A stretch of DNA of 64,000 bases from Macrotis lagotis (GCF_037893015.1 NC_133658.1:282961869-283025868), one strand, 5' to 3'; shown: positions 44,041 to 56,356, counted from the stretch's first letter. Notes: generated from the letters alone by a model not told the origin. Made by a program: numbers and translations.

Positions 44041-45470
44041 TGTTTGACTGGACTTTCCTGGGTGAGAAAGGAGCAAGCATTCTGACCTTTGATTTCTCTA
44101 TACCAAGGAAATTACAGATCCAGTCCTCTTTACTAAAACAGTAGTTGGGAACACTCTTGTTTTCTTTTTTTAAAAAAATCTGTTGCTTGTCTAAGAACTC
44201 TTTTCAAAGTTGTCATATTTTATAGGAACTTTAAAGTGAACCCTTCCGTGTTTGACTGGACTTTTCTGAGTGATTAAAGGAGCAAATATAGTGGGTCCAT
44301 TGTCATTAGTAATTTAAAAGCTTCAGAAACAGTGGGATTGAAGGCAAAAGTAAAGGAAGAAGCGAAGTCAGGAAGCAATGTCCAAATAGTAGTAACCAGG
44401 GCTCCAAATTTGTCCTGGGAATGGACTGGCCTGTGAAAGTAACAGAATACCTTTTTCTCACTTGACCTATGGTGTAGGAGAATTTTGTCATGATTGTGAT
44501 GGAGTGTAACAATAGCAGAACTGACAAAGAAACAACAAAGGAAATGTAAGACGAGAAGGAAAGAATTAGACATTCAGTCTAAATGCATTGGAGAGCTAGC
44601 AGCTTGGAGCGTGGATGAAAATGGTAGGGAACACATTGAGAAGATAATAGAATGAAAAGAACAAGGGCTTCAGGGGGGCCGGATGGGTTGAGAGGACAAT
44701 TATACATTTAACTTTTCTACTTCAAGATGTTAATGCTTGGACTTTGGAGTGTGGTGTTTTTGGGTGTGTGATTTTTTTTTTTTTTGACTATAATAGGAGG
44801 ACCAACTGCCTGCTGCCTAGCTCGGAAGAAAAAAGAGAAGCAGCTTATCCCAGGAGAAAAGACACTCAACTACAGCAAAATAGAAGCAGGGAAGTCTTGG
44901 AAGGATTGAGTATGACAGATCAGAATTAACATCAAGGTATTTAAAACAGTTCCACATCCTTGTTGGTTTCTGTACTATATAGTACAATAAAATGTTTAAT
45001 GACTTGCTTTGGCAAGGAGGCAAAGAGCTAAATTTACACCTCTAATCAAGGTTTATAGTTTAATGTTATCCTGTCACTTTCTTTGAGATTTTTAAATTAG
45101 CTCATGAAACACTGAGTCCTTAAGTGTAGTACATGAGCTAACTAGAAAAAAGTGCTCTTTAGGGATTACAATGTAGTTAGAGAATAAAATATTTACTAAG
45201 AAGGAAAAAATCAAAACCACAAGTATGTGGTCATTATGTCACTATCTAATTATACAAATTCTATACACATGTTAAAGAATTTTTTAAACCTTTTCCCTCA
45301 CCTCTTCCCCCTCACTTCCTTTATATCCTCTAAATAGTTGCTGGACAAGGGTACTGGGGGACTGTATCAAAGAGGTTGGGGTAAATGATTAGGTTAAGGG
45401 GGTTGAGAGATGAGGAAAGATTGATTTTTTGCTCAGATCATATTGACTCTCCAAAACTCTATTTTTTGGG
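44040..45470. other. Unassigned, with a 37-bp direct repeat pair
   Basis: Two related copies of a GTGTTTGACTGGACTT segment extend over about 37 bp at 44,040-44,076 and 44,249-44,286. Short frames near 44,274-44,573 on the minus strand show a hydrophobic start but no recognised family. Confidence 0.4.
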
Positions 45471-45474
45471 GTTC

Positions 45475-45530
45475 AGAATCATAGAATCTCAGTTAGAGAG
45501 TATGTTGGAGACCATATATTTTCCACAATA
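45475..45530 (-). mobile_element. CR1/L3-type 3' terminus
   Basis: AATCATAGAATCTCAGTTAG and GTTGGAGACC match the reverse of a CR1/L3 end. Confidence 0.5.
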
Positions 45531-45804
45531 TTACCATGTGTGATACAGAGACATCATTATGAATACAAATGTATGATCGTCAGATGATTTTGAGATTCTT
45601 TCGACTTCTACATTCTAACTGAATTCTAATTTTATGACTTTGGTTGCTGCATTTCTCATGAACTCTTCTTCATTGCAATGGTTTTTCTCAGTTCTCAGGG
45701 AGGATCACTATGATTTCTCCACTAGGATAAGGCTCCTCTAGTTCATGTACTTATTTATCTAACAGTGGTACTATACTTTGGAACTTTAACCACAGATTGG
45801 TTGG

Positions 45805-47040
45805 TTCATGTCCTTTGTCATTGAAGAAGACCAAAATGACATCACTATGCCTTAGACAAATAAAAGTGTGTCCAACTATGGCTAATCAGACCAATATGAG
45901 CTCAGAATGCTCTGTCACAGATTTGACACAAATAGTTCATATGAACACCTGGGATGACTGATCTAGACTTTTGTATGTCATGTTTCCTTTGAGCTGTTCA
46001 ATTTGGCCTTCCTCAAGAGGAAGGCCTTCATGCTGGGCAGACCTGTGCTTGTGTCTCCCATGCTGTACAATCAGTTCTAAAATTCTTCAATGAGACCTTC
46101 AGGGTGTCCCCTTATCTTGCTTATCCTGTGTGAGTTCTCCATAAAGTAGTTATTTTTGGAACGTATATCTGGCATTCTAACAATATGTCCAGCCCATTGT
46201 AGTTGCACTTTCTATAGTGATGTTGGAATGCCAGGCAGTTTACCTTGGGAAAAGATTTCAGTGTCTGATATCTTATCCTGCTAGGTGATCTTCTGAATTT
46301 TCCTAAGATGATTTAAATGGAAGTAATTTGGTTTCCTGACATGGTGCTGGTAGACTGTCCAGATTTCACAGGCATATAGCAATGAGGTCAACACAATGGC
46401 TCTATAGATCTTCAGTTTGATAGTCAGTCTAATACCCCTTCTCTCCCATACTTTCTTTTGGAGCCTCCCAAATACTGAGGTAGCTCTGTCAACCCCATCA
46501 TCAATGTGTATCTCCTTGGAAAGGACACTGCCCAGGTAAGTGAACTTGTCCACAGTACTCAGAACTTCTCCATTTGATATAATTGATGGTTCCACATATG
46601 GTTGGTGTGGTGCTGGCTGATGGAGCATCTGTGTTTACTTGGTGTTAATTATTAGACCAGAATTAGCACAAACATCAGAGAATGGATTCATACTTTGCTG
46701 CATCTCAGCTTCAGAGGCTGCATTGAATGCACATGCACCAACACTCCCTCCACTTTTGTCTTGGTTTGTAGCCTTTTCAAGTTGAAGAATTTACTGTCAG
46801 TGAGGTAGCTGACTTTGAAGACATGCTCATCCTCAGTGGAGGTTTCTATATTTCCCCATCATTTTCACCAAATCAAAGTTTGCCAGTGTTCTGGCCCAGA
46901 TGAACAAATGCAATGCTGTGTACCAGACCTCTTAAAGCTGTCTACTCTTTTTCTGCTCTACTGTTGCCAGCTGTGTGTTGGCTCAGTTTTCCCTCCAAAT
47001 TAGCAACAACTGTTCTTGCTCAGAGAAACACTCTAATCTC
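45805..47040 (-). mobile_element. RTE-clade LINE, reverse-transcriptase C-terminal part and 3' end
   Basis: The minus strand at 46,628-46,281 encodes 115 residues with KFTYLGSVLSKEIHIDDGVD, VWERRGIRLTIKLKIYRAIV and LTSLLYACEIWTVYQHH, the conserved region after the RTE/BovB-type reverse-transcriptase active site. Degraded coding sequence continues to the right (about 46,640-47,040). The 3' end to the left reaches the GACATCACT ... AAAGGACATG terminus that the shorter RTE-tail elements at 3,890, 19,285 and 28,820 share. The catalytic YADD region is not intact, and the 5' two-thirds are absent. It is an inactive remnant. Confidence 0.88.
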
Positions 47041-47044
47041 TTGA

Positions 47045-47580
47045 CATTAATTCTTCTAATATTCATTTGACCACTAGAGAATACTAGAAGGTATCAGAAC
47101 AAAAAAGCAAGGGGATGGAACAGAATAAAGAAATACAGGGAGGTTCTGATGCCTGGGTGGAAAATTATTCTTTTTTTTTAAATAAAGAGTAGATTTTAAA
47201 AGTAGCAAAGATTCTTTCCTTTTCTTTCCCATCCTCCACTAGGATTTATTCTCAACTACCACAAATGAGGAAGGGATTATTCAATATTAATGTCCAATAA
47301 GTCTTTCACCAGGTTATTCAAGTCAGCATATAACAGTTCAACAGCTCTTCACACTTGTGATAACCACATTTTGTTCAGGGAAAAATGAGAATTTTCCTGG
47401 AATTATCCAGGTAATTGTCATGGCTGAATATTCCATTTCTGAGGCATTTGCATCTGTAGAATGAGGGTTTTAGATTAAGGTCCTTTCAAGGTCTAAATAG
47501 AGCCCAAATCATGTTAAATTTCAGGTTAATAATAAATTTCTATGTCCCTTAGTTTAACTTTTGTATCTCATAAGATAATA
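47045..47580. other. Unassigned
   Basis: AT-rich. No recognised signal. Confidence 0.4.
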
Positions 47581-47740
47581 GATTTGAAGATAGAAAGAAG
47601 AGACATTTGATGTAATCTTGTGTGATCCCCTCATTTTATACATTAATGAAAATGAGATTCGTGTGAGAGATTAAGTGATTTGTCCAAGGTTTTAAAAGTA
47701 ACAAGTATATAAACTGGGATTAAAACACAAATCCCTTCTT
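47580..47740 (-). mobile_element. MIR-like remnant
   Basis: CCCTCATTTTATACATTAATG and GTGATTTGTCCAAGG are the reverse of a MIR body. Confidence 0.55.
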
Positions 47741-47798
47741 TCTAATCTAGTCCTTCTTTCCTTGAAGCTTGATGGTTCCTTTTTTGCCAAAAGTTATT

Positions 47799-47954
47799 GT
47801 TTTTTTTTAAAGGTTTTTGCAAGGCAAATGGAGCCAAGTGGCTTGCCCAAGGCCACACGGCTAGGCAATCATTAAGTGCCTGAGACCGGATTGGAACCCA
47901 GGCACTCCCGACTCCAGGGCCGGTGCTCCATCCACTGCGCCACCTAGCCACCCC
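47799..47954 (-). mobile_element. Marsupial tRNA-derived SINE
   Basis: Full-length reverse copy with many retained CpG sites (CACACGGCTAGG, GACCGGATTGG, CACTCCCGACTCC), which suggests a recent source. AGTTATT flanks both sides. Confidence 0.94.
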
Positions 47955-48114
47955 AGTTATTACTTTTTTTTAAAAAACAAATCAAACTATGGCTTAATTA
48001 GCATCTCCTCCAAGAGATTTCCCCCTCTGTAATCTCTACTCTTTGACTTGTTTTCAGCCTCTCTCTTTATCTACTGGACAGCTTCTTACTGCCTACAGAC
48101 ATACCATTATTCAG

Positions 48115-49877
48115 CTCTGGTTTTTTAATTAGGAAATGTTTGAAAGTCCTCTATTTTGTTAAATATCCATTTTTTTTGCATTTTATTTTATTTTATTTTT
48201 TGCCAGGTAGTTGATTCTTGTTTGTAGTCCTCTTTTTTGCCTAAATTCTCCAGTTCTTTAAGGGGGAACTTGCCAAATCCTATGTAATTCTGATTAGCTC
48301 CATTATATTTGAATTGTTTCTTTTTTTTGATTGCTTGTAGTACTTTCTCCTTGATCTTTGTACTCTGGAATTTGACTATGATGTTCCTGGGAGTTTTTAT
48401 TTTGGAATCTCTTTCAGGTGCAGATTGATGGATTCTCTCAAACTCTATTTTGCCCTCTGGTTATAATATATCAAGGCAGTTTTCTTTGATAATTTTTTGA
48501 AAGATATTGTCCAGGCTTTTTTTTTTTTTGATCATGGCTTTCAGGTAGGTCAAAAATTTTCATATTATCTCTCTCCTGAATCCATTTTCTGAATCAATTC
48601 TTTTCCCAATGAAGAATTTCACATTTTCTTCTATTTGTTTTTTTACTTTTTTGATTTCATTTTATTGTATCTTAATATCTCATAGAGTCATTAGCTTCTA
48701 CTTCCTCAATTCTGATTTTTAAGGAATTATTTTCTTTAGAAAGCTTTTGTATGTCCTTTTCCATTTGTCCATTTCTTCTCTTGCCTTATTCTCATTTCTT
48801 TTCCTAATTTTTCTTTTATTTCTTTAACTGTCTTTTTGAAATCTCTTTTAAGATCTTTCAGGACTTCTTTTTGGGCTTGAACCCAAATTATATTGTTCTT
48901 TGAGGTCTCACATCTAGCCATTTTGACAGTGTTGTCTTCTTTTAAGTTTATATCTTGATCTTTCCTGTCACCATAGCCATCTTTTTAAAAAAATTATTTA
49001 AGACAATGGGGTTAAATGACTTGCCCAAGGTCACACAGCTAGGCAATTATTAAGTGTCTGAGATCAGATTTTAACTCAGGTCCTCCTGACTCCAGGGCTG
49101 GTGCTCTAGCCATTAAACCACCCAGTTGCCCCCATATAGCAACTTTATATAGTCAAACTTTTTTCTTGTTTTTTGCTAAATTTTCTGCCTTTTTTGTCAC
49201 AGTGTTTTTTATGTGAGAGTTGGACTCTGGTCCTGCAATGTCCCAAGATTTCTGTGGTTCAGGGCCTTTACTGATGACTTTCACAGGGCTTCAGGGCTTA
49301 AACTTCTTGCCCTCACTGGAGGGGTGGTTCCCTTTCTGGCTTGTCATGTGGGAGAAGCCTCTCTGTTGGTCTCCCTGGGATTGGGGTTTTGCTTCTTGTC
49401 TTGCCTTAGAGTCTTTCTGTTGGCTGACCCTGGAGGAGGAACCTTATTGCTGGTCTTCCTTAGAGGTGAGGTCCTGCTACTGGGTTGCTATTGAAACAGA
49501 GTTTCTCTTCCTACAAGCTCCAGGGATGGGGTCTTGTTCTTTGTCAACCTTAGTTTGGCACTTCACTACTGGTCAGCAGTGGGTCACTGGGATGGGATCT
49601 TGCTTTGATGCACAAACTGCTCACCTGCCTAGGGATCTGCTGGTTTTCAGGAAGGCAGGGCCTCACTGGTGGATTGCTCCAGACTTAGAGACTTGCTGAA
49701 AGCCCCTGCTGCTCTTGGACCTCACTTCCCTACCACCCAGGGAGACAGACCTTTCCTATTGACTGGTAAGCTGCTTCTCTGCTCCTAGATCAATTCTGAG
49801 GCACTTTTCTAGTTGTTTGGAGGAGAATTTGGGAGGATTTCCTTATTCTTTATTTTACCATCTTGGCACTAGAGATC
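48115..49877 (-). mobile_element. Old HAL1/L1 5' half
   Basis: Read leftward from about 49,877, the first bases GTGCCAAGATGGTAAAATA resemble an L1 5' end. They are followed by a 5' UTR (to about 49,135), a SINE, and ORF1. A 61-codon frame at 48,921-48,736 has a coiled-coil-like charged run (VLKDLKRDFKKTVKEIKEKL). RRM and C-terminal parts continue to about 48,150. No ORF2 follows. Related sequence that resembles the HAL1 region after ORF1 lies just to the right (49,880-50,320) and may be a separate fragment. Confidence 0.72.
48985..49133 (-). mobile_element. tRNA-derived SINE in HAL1
   Basis: Reverse copy of the TATTTAAGACAATGGGG type, interrupting the HAL1 between 5' UTR and ORF1. Confidence 0.9.
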
Positions 49878-49879
49878 CA

Positions 49880-50320
49880 CTTAGTCTCTTCTTGATATTA
49901 CTCTTCTCCATTTGTTTCTCTATTTCCTACTCTCCCTCTTAAAATTCTCTTTCTTGCTTCCATTCCTTTCTATTTTCTTTTGAACGTCACATTTCTATAT
50001 CTTGCTGTATTTATGTGAATGTGTGGGGGTGCATGCACATTTGTGTTCTATCTTCCTTTTTCCAGTTTATATGAAAGTGAGGTTCATAGGATGCCTGTTC
50101 TCTCTACATCTTTTTCCATATTTAAATAATTCATCTTATGCACCTCTGTTATATGATAGTGAATTCCCTCCCTATTCTCTTCCTTTCCTCCCCAGTATAA
50201 GTTTCTGTCTCTCCCATTTCTGTCTTCTTCTTAGACCATCAAAAAACAACCAAACCACAATAGGTCATCTGTCAGTTATATTTACTTTTTTTTTCTGGGA
50301 TTCTTAAAGATATTAGGGTG
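49880..50320 (-). mobile_element. Possible HAL1 internal fragment
   Basis: Pyrimidine-rich sequence with GTGAGGTTCATAGGATG and TTCCCTCCCTATTCTCTTCC resembles the region after ORF1 in HAL1 copies. Assignment is tentative. Confidence 0.35.
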
Positions 50321-50539
50321 CTGAGATTTATTTGAGAAAGTGATACTTCATCAGGATAAATGTAAAGTTATATCTGAATTTAAAATATGAATTATATAGA
50401 TCAAAAAATTTAGTAAGAAAAGGACCCTGGAGATTTAGTGGCTTATAAACTCAATAATTTCATTAGTGTAAAATGACAACTAAAAGACCTAATGAGAGAC
50501 AAGGCATTGTTATTCCAGAATAAGAGAAGTGATAGTCCC

Positions 50540-51640
50540 ATTATCCTCTGTCCTAACTAAATTACACCTGAGTACTGTGTTCAATTCTGGCTGCCAGATT
50601 TTAGGAAGGATGTTCTCAAGAAAGGTGAATAGGATGGAAAGAAGTTGTTTAAGCCAGGTAATTATGATGCTCTGAGTCAGGCCTGACCCATGTTTGTTGG
50701 TTGAGGTTTGGGAAGAGAATGAACTGAGATATTCAAACTGTATAACACATAAAAGTAAGTTAACCCAATACTAACTTGGAAAAGCTATTTAGCAAAGATA
50801 TAGTATTGGTTCATTTTGGCCCAGTTCTTCACCTTCATATTGGTCACAATAGCATATATGGCCATAGAAAGTCTACCGAGTCTAAGGAGTCCTGACTAAT
50901 CCAGGACAAGGGTTTTTATTCATTAATCAATTGGGAAGGTTTGTGAGTGTTTGAATCTTAGTTTCTTGGATCATGTAAGTCTCAAGGAGTGTTTCATTGC
51001 CTTTTTAGGGAATAAGCTAGCCTGCATTGTAGTGATCTTTTGGTTATATATGGCAAATTTCTAGCTGTGCAGCAAAGTGTACTGGCATGGAACCCCAAGA
51101 GACTGGCAATAACTGTTTCTCCTATCACGATAATGGAAGAAACAGTCTTTGCACCTCAAAGGATTGCTGTTAGGAAAGCATTTTGTAAATATTAAAGTGT
51201 TATAGAATGTTTTGTGGTTGTTATAATTATGATGATGATTTGAAGAAACTTGGTATTCTTTGCTTAGAGAAAAAAAAGACAAAACATATCTTTTTTTTCA
51301 GGTTAACAGGTTACCATGCACAAAATATGTTAGAATTATTTTGCTTGTCAAAAAAAAAGGGATAACCAGAAGCATTTAGTAGAAACTACAAATTCAGGCC
51401 TGATACCAGGGAAAAAACTCTTAACAATGAAGATTACCTCCAAATGGAATGGATTACTGTGGAAGGTGGTGAGGTTCCCATTGGTAGAAGTCTTCCAGCT
51501 AAGGTTTGATGATGACATGTTAGGAATGCTACAGAGGGAATTTTCTGCTTCAAATCTGAGTTGCACTAAAAGCTTCTGTTGCCTTTTCTAAATCTGAGGT
51601 TCTATGCTTTTTGAAAGTATATGGCATATTTGGGGGACCA
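50540..51640 (+). mobile_element. CR1/L3-type LINE fragment interrupted by a ~570-bp insertion
   Basis: CTGAGTACTGTGTTCAATTCTGG at about 50,570 matches the conserved HLEYCVQFW-type coding block of CR1/L3. After an interruption (about 50,670-51,235, itself holding a MIR-like AAGGATTGCTGTTAGGAAAG) the element resumes with GCTTAGAGAAAAAAAAG. It then runs through CAGGCCTGATACCAGGG and GGAAGGTGGTGAGGTTCCC to a GAGGTTCTATGC end. Confidence 0.6.
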
Positions 51641-51644
51641 ATGT

Positions 51645-51760
51645 CTCTTGATGAGAATATATAAGGATTGAAAGATATGAAAACAAGGAGATTTTTAGAG
51701 GACTTTGAATATCAAATTTAGGAGTTTGGATTTGATTCTACAGGCCATAGAGTTGTTGCA
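51645..51760 (+). repeat. Ancient unclassified repeat, short copy
   Basis: GACTTTGAATATCAAATTTAGGAGTTTGGATTTGATTCTACAGG follows the order of the family at 23,600. Confidence 0.4.
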
Positions 51761-52155
51761 AAAATAGTTTTCAGCATTCATCCTTTTGTAAGTTTTTAAG
51801 TTTCACATTTTTCTACCTCCCTCCCTTCCTTCCACTCTCCCTATGGCAGTGAGTAATCTGATATAAGTTGTATATAAACAATTGTGCTTAACATGTTTTC
51901 ATTATAGTCATGTTGTGAAAGAAGAATTAGAACTAAAGGGAAAAAAGACCATGAGAAGTAAAGAAAAATATAAAAGAAAGTTTTAAAAGTGAACATGCTT
52001 TGCTCTGCATTGAGACTCTGGATGTGGATGACATTTTTCATCACAAATCACAAGTCTTTTCGAATTGTCTTTGATTACTGAACTGCTGAGAAGAGCTGAG
52101 TTGATCCTTTCATAATGAGCAACATTTCTGCTGACTTGTAAATAAATATTCACAG
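51760..52155 (-). mobile_element. L1 3' UTR fragment
   Basis: Same order as at 13,405: CAGCATTCATCCTTTTGTAA, GAGTAATCTGATATAAG, GTCATGTTGTGAAAGAAG and GAACTGCTGAGAAGAGC. Confidence 0.75.
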
Positions 52156-52176
52156 TTGGATATTTTTCATGTTAAT

Positions 52177-52325
52177 TTTTTTAGGTTTTTGCAAGGCAAT
52201 GGGGTTAAGTGGCTTGCCCAAGGCCACACAGCTAGGTAATTATTAAATGTCTGAGGTTGGATTTGAACTCAGGTACTCCTGACTCCAGGGCCAGTGCTCT
52301 ATCCACTGTGCAAACTAGCTGTGCC
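52177..52325 (-). mobile_element. Marsupial tRNA-derived SINE
   Basis: Full-length reverse copy with perfect 14-bp duplication TTTTTCATGTTAAT at 52,163-52,176 and 52,326-52,339. Confidence 0.95.
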
Positions 52326-52339
52326 TTTTTCATGTTAAT

Positions 52340-55010
52340 CTTGAAGAAATAATGAATAATGAAGACAGGAGAGGTCATGAGATGGTGAATTTTGAGAGAC
52401 AAAGAAAGGGATAGTGAACCTAGTCCCTTTGGATCAGTCAAATCAATCAGTATAATTAGGAACTGTGATCACAAAGCATTTCTTTCTAAAACCTGGAACT
52501 CAGCCCCCCCACAAAAACACACAGAGTCCACTGGGGAAGTAATAGGGCAGGTACATGCATGGGGAGACATACTGCCAAGATAAATCACAACTATAGAATG
52601 GAAGGACCTTGATGTTCTTGGCTTTCTCTAAAGGTTCCTGGTGAGATTTGCTTTGATGGGTTGTGTCAGTGATGGATGAGACTTGATCTTTGGCTTAGAT
52701 GGGCTGAAGGCACGGATTGCTTACCTAATGAGTATATCTGCTTCTGGGCTGGGCTGGGTATGTGACTCCCTTACTTTGCCCTTCACAGGATTTTTGCTGG
52801 ATGAGTTGATAAACTGGATTCTCTTGCTCTTTGATTGACAGCTACAGTTTTTGCCACTTTTAGGCGCTTATTCTCTATGTACTATAGTGTTCTTTTCCCC
52901 TGGAGTATTATGGTGCTCTTTTTTAAAAGCAAAATCCTAGCTTTGAAATAGAAGAAATCTCTACTCTTTGAGTTCATCAGAGGCTAAGGTACAGTAGGTT
53001 CAAGAAAAGGTAGAGAAATTAATGCATTGCAGATTTATGATTAGTTATTAATGTTTGGAATTCTCAAATGAGATAATATTTGCACCCCTCTCAGAGATTA
53101 GTAACTAGTCTGAAGAGGTCATTGATCTCACTGTGAATGGACTAACATTCCTAACCACATTCATATGTTTCTAAAGAACAAGGTGGAAGTATATACAAAC
53201 AGAATTGGAGGCAGTAATGTCTCTAAGTATTATGGATAGCATTAGTTTTCCAATGCTTATTATGAAAACAATTTTCAATGTCAACAGAAGGGAGTAATAG
53301 AAACATAGGATTAAGTTGTTTGAAGACAGGGGCAGGGCTAAGTGTTCTAGAAAAGGAAGGAAGTGGGGAGCAGGTGTTGAATACAATGTGAAAAAACTCT
53401 AAACCTTGTAATCCTTTAGACTTGTAGTAAAAAACATGTTTGATATATGAAAAAATCTAAGACAAGGGTAATTAATAATTAATTTTTAAATTATGGCTAT
53501 CAAATGATCAATAAAATAAGGTCAGTGACCCTCTTGGAAGCCAAAGATGAAATTTGAAGGCTCCTGAACACTTAAATGCCTTTGGAAGAATCTATGTTCC
53601 TGGCGAGCAGAAATCAATTCTGATTGACTCACCATTAATGAGAGAATGATTATAATGACAAGTGGTCTTATTCTAATGAGGAATTGGGGAAAACATGCTA
53701 TTCTTGGACAGAGATTCATTTCCACCCAGACCATACCCCTTAGGAAATTGATATAAAGGAATCTAGCTCCATCCAGACCACTTATGTAGTTGAACAATGG
53801 GCCAGAATTTATATAGAATAGATTCTCTTTACCTTTTAATCAGAAATAATCTTTTCCAGTTGGGTAAAGTCCTGCCCAAGATTGAGAAGGATGCTAATCC
53901 AATATCATCAACAACCTTGTCCTTCAGAGGCTGTTTTGACTTAGTCTTTAAATGGGGAAATAGAAAGGGGAAAAACCCACCTAGATTCTCCCCCCTCCCC
54001 ATATTAATTGATTATTAATAATAATTTCTCTCACATGAAAGAACTCTGGTAAGGGCAGGCAGGTCTTTTGGACTTGAAGGCTGGGATAATGGGAACAGAT
54101 GCCCAAAAGGAGGATGGATTTTCCCAGGGACTTAGTTCAGAGGCTATTAATTTTGTTAGAGGCTTAATGACTGGAGTCCCATAACTGTTTCAAGTTCTTA
54201 TGATTTCTAGATCCCCTCCCTTCTTCTACATGAACAAAATATTATAAAACCAATAACTTCCTGTTTGCACTGAAGCATCAAATGTGATTTTTTCCCCAAA
54301 TTTAGAGTGCTCCCTGACTTTATCTTATCCATTTCAGAATATCAGTTGCTAATGAACTTGGATGAATTTTTCATTTCTTAAACTTAGAATCCTTTCCAGG
54401 TTCTAACCATAATCCTTTCTGCAATCCTTTCCTGTTATCAGAAAGGCAGAAAACTTTAATAACAATGGTGATAATCCATACCTCTAGAGTGTTAAGTATG
54501 CCAACTCATATAAGACATACCATTGATTTGTTGTTAATACCTTAAAAAAACTCAGCAAACCCTTACTACCCCCCCAACTAATAATACATAAGAAACCCTT
54601 AAAAAATGTGAATTTTCATTTTTTTTAAATACATTATCTACTTGGATCCACAAGGAAGAAGTTCCTGGGTAGAATAACTTTGATCTTTGGGAAAGGGATG
54701 AACTTGTTATTGAAATGAAAATCACATAGATATGATATATTATTCCTGGGCACTTTTCAATGTGAACAGCATGCTTCATATCACACTAAAATTATCTCTT
54801 TGATTGTTTTTATTTTTGAAGAACAAAAGCCAAATTCAGTAAATCTCTCTCCACTCTCCATCCTCAGCAAAAAGAATAACTTGTTGCTAAAAACCAAAAA
54901 AAACCCCTCCCAAAATTGTGTTTAAATTTTTTTGAAAAATTTGAGTTTAGAATATTTCTGCCTGAGAAGAGAAGAAAGGAAGACTCAGACTTTCTTATTT
55001 CTTAGGCTAG
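52340..55010. other. Long unassigned stretch
   Basis: About 2.7 kb with no recognised gene or young repeat. It is the largest repeat-poor block in the right half. Short frames (for example 53,522-53,797 minus, 91 codons; 53,797-54,018 plus, 73 codons) lack known domains. Confidence 0.45.
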
Positions 55011-55013
<3 letters not shown>

Positions 55014-55078
<65 letters not shown>

Positions 55079-55160
55079 GGATATATATGTATTAGTTTAT
55101 ATACATAAATATGTATGCATATATATTTCTCTGTATATATATATATATATATATACATAC
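55014..55160. repeat. (TC)n(TA)n compound microsatellite
   Basis: TC units at 55,014-55,054 pass directly into TA units (to 55,078), with another AT run at 55,131-55,156. Confidence 0.95.
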
Positions 55161-55423
55161 ATATAGGAATATACCTTCTTTCAAAAGAAAGGTGCATGCA
55201 CACACATGTACATGGTCAAGGTGGGAAGATGCATGTGGACCTGAGCACTATAGAACTTATCTGGTTCTGCAAAATAAACACTCTCAGTTAAGAAATATTT
55301 GATTATCTTCTCATTGACTTCTTGATTATCATTTACATTAGGGTGGAAGAAAAAGTTACTTGTTTTTTTCTTTTTATTACTCATATGTTTAAATGTAGGC
55401 AAGGGAATTGATTTAAGAAACTG

Positions 55424-55509
55424 AAAAGATGCTACATTTCCAATATTCATAAATTGCTATTTATTTGATATTCATGAATCCACTTAACATATATTAATTG
55501 AACACCTAC
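55424..55509 (+). repeat. Segment with an inverted copy at 56,847-56,930
   Basis: This 86-bp stretch is about 92% identical by eye, in reverse complement, to the insert inside the SINE at 56,785. The end TTGAACACCTACAATG also resembles the start of the ancient unclassified family, so it may be part of that repeat. Confidence 0.75.
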
Positions 55510-55609
55510 AATGTGTGTAGTACTGTTTTGGGCAAGGGTAAGGGGAGCAATATATGACCTGCCCCTCTCCACCTTGTACAAAACAGATTAATGCTATGTT
55601 GATCGTATT

Positions 55610-55800
55610 TGCTCCTATACTTCAAAGCCTTTATGGTCTTTGTTATCAATTAAGAAAGGAATATCCTCCTTAAGCCTAGCATTTAAAACTTTCTAAAGGA
55701 AGTCTCTCTCTCTAATCTACCCTGTGTATTTGATTTCTATTGATGCACAAAATTCTCACCTCAGGCACACTGCTCCCTTTCTGAATAGTTTGAAGCTTGG
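55610..55800 (+). mobile_element. L2-like old repeat
   Basis: CTTCAAAGCCTTTATGGTC and CTAGCATTTAAAACTTTC then CTCACCTCAGGCACACTGC resemble the L2 block seen at 14,045. Confidence 0.45.
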
Positions 55801-56110
55801 AAATGGATTTAGTTGGGTATCTCCAGGATATGAGTTTGAACTCTAGGTCTAGTTCTATTTAGGGCACCACCTATATCATGGGGATATGTAGTAATTGACT
55901 GATTATTGTTCATGTTTCAGTACAGAACAAGCTGTCCAAAATCTATATGGTTCCCCACTAATTGAGGGGAATTGATTATAATTATTGATTATAATGATGT
56001 ATTATTAATCTTTAATAATGTCTTCAACATATGGACAGCAGATATTCCGCCTTGACAGAATTTCTGAATTGGTTCATAGCTTGGTGGTGACCTATGGTCT
56101 TACCCACAGA
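55800..56110. other. Unassigned
   Basis: AT-rich flank of the SINE below, with a repeated GATTATAAT motif near 55,972-55,995. Confidence 0.4.
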
Positions 56111-56117
56111 GACACCT

Positions 56118-56123
56118 CTGTTT

Positions 56124-56207
<84 letters not shown>

Positions 56208-56356
56208 TTTTTTTCAGATTTTTCAAGGCAATGGGGTTAAGTGGCTTGCCCAAGGCCACATGGCTAGGTAATTATTAAGTGTCTGAGGCTGGATTTGAAC
56301 TCAGGTCCTCCTGACTCCAAGGTGGGGCTCTATTCACTGTGCCACCTAGCCGCCCC
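56118..56356 (-). mobile_element. tRNA-derived SINE whose poly-A tail became (TTTC)n
   Basis: Reverse SINE body at 56,207-56,356. Its tail (56,122-56,206 on the plus strand) is about 21 perfect TTTC units. ACACCT duplications lie at 56,112-56,117 and 56,357-56,362, outside the tract, showing that the microsatellite arose within the insertion. Confidence 0.93.

Noticed and set aside
49213-49699. Plus-strand frames of 93 and 159 codons
   Set aside because: They run antisense through the 5' UTR of an old HAL1/L1 and have no domain.
56018-56278. Frame with repeated FLSFFLSF
   Set aside because: It is the (TTTC)n tract read as codons, not a membrane protein.
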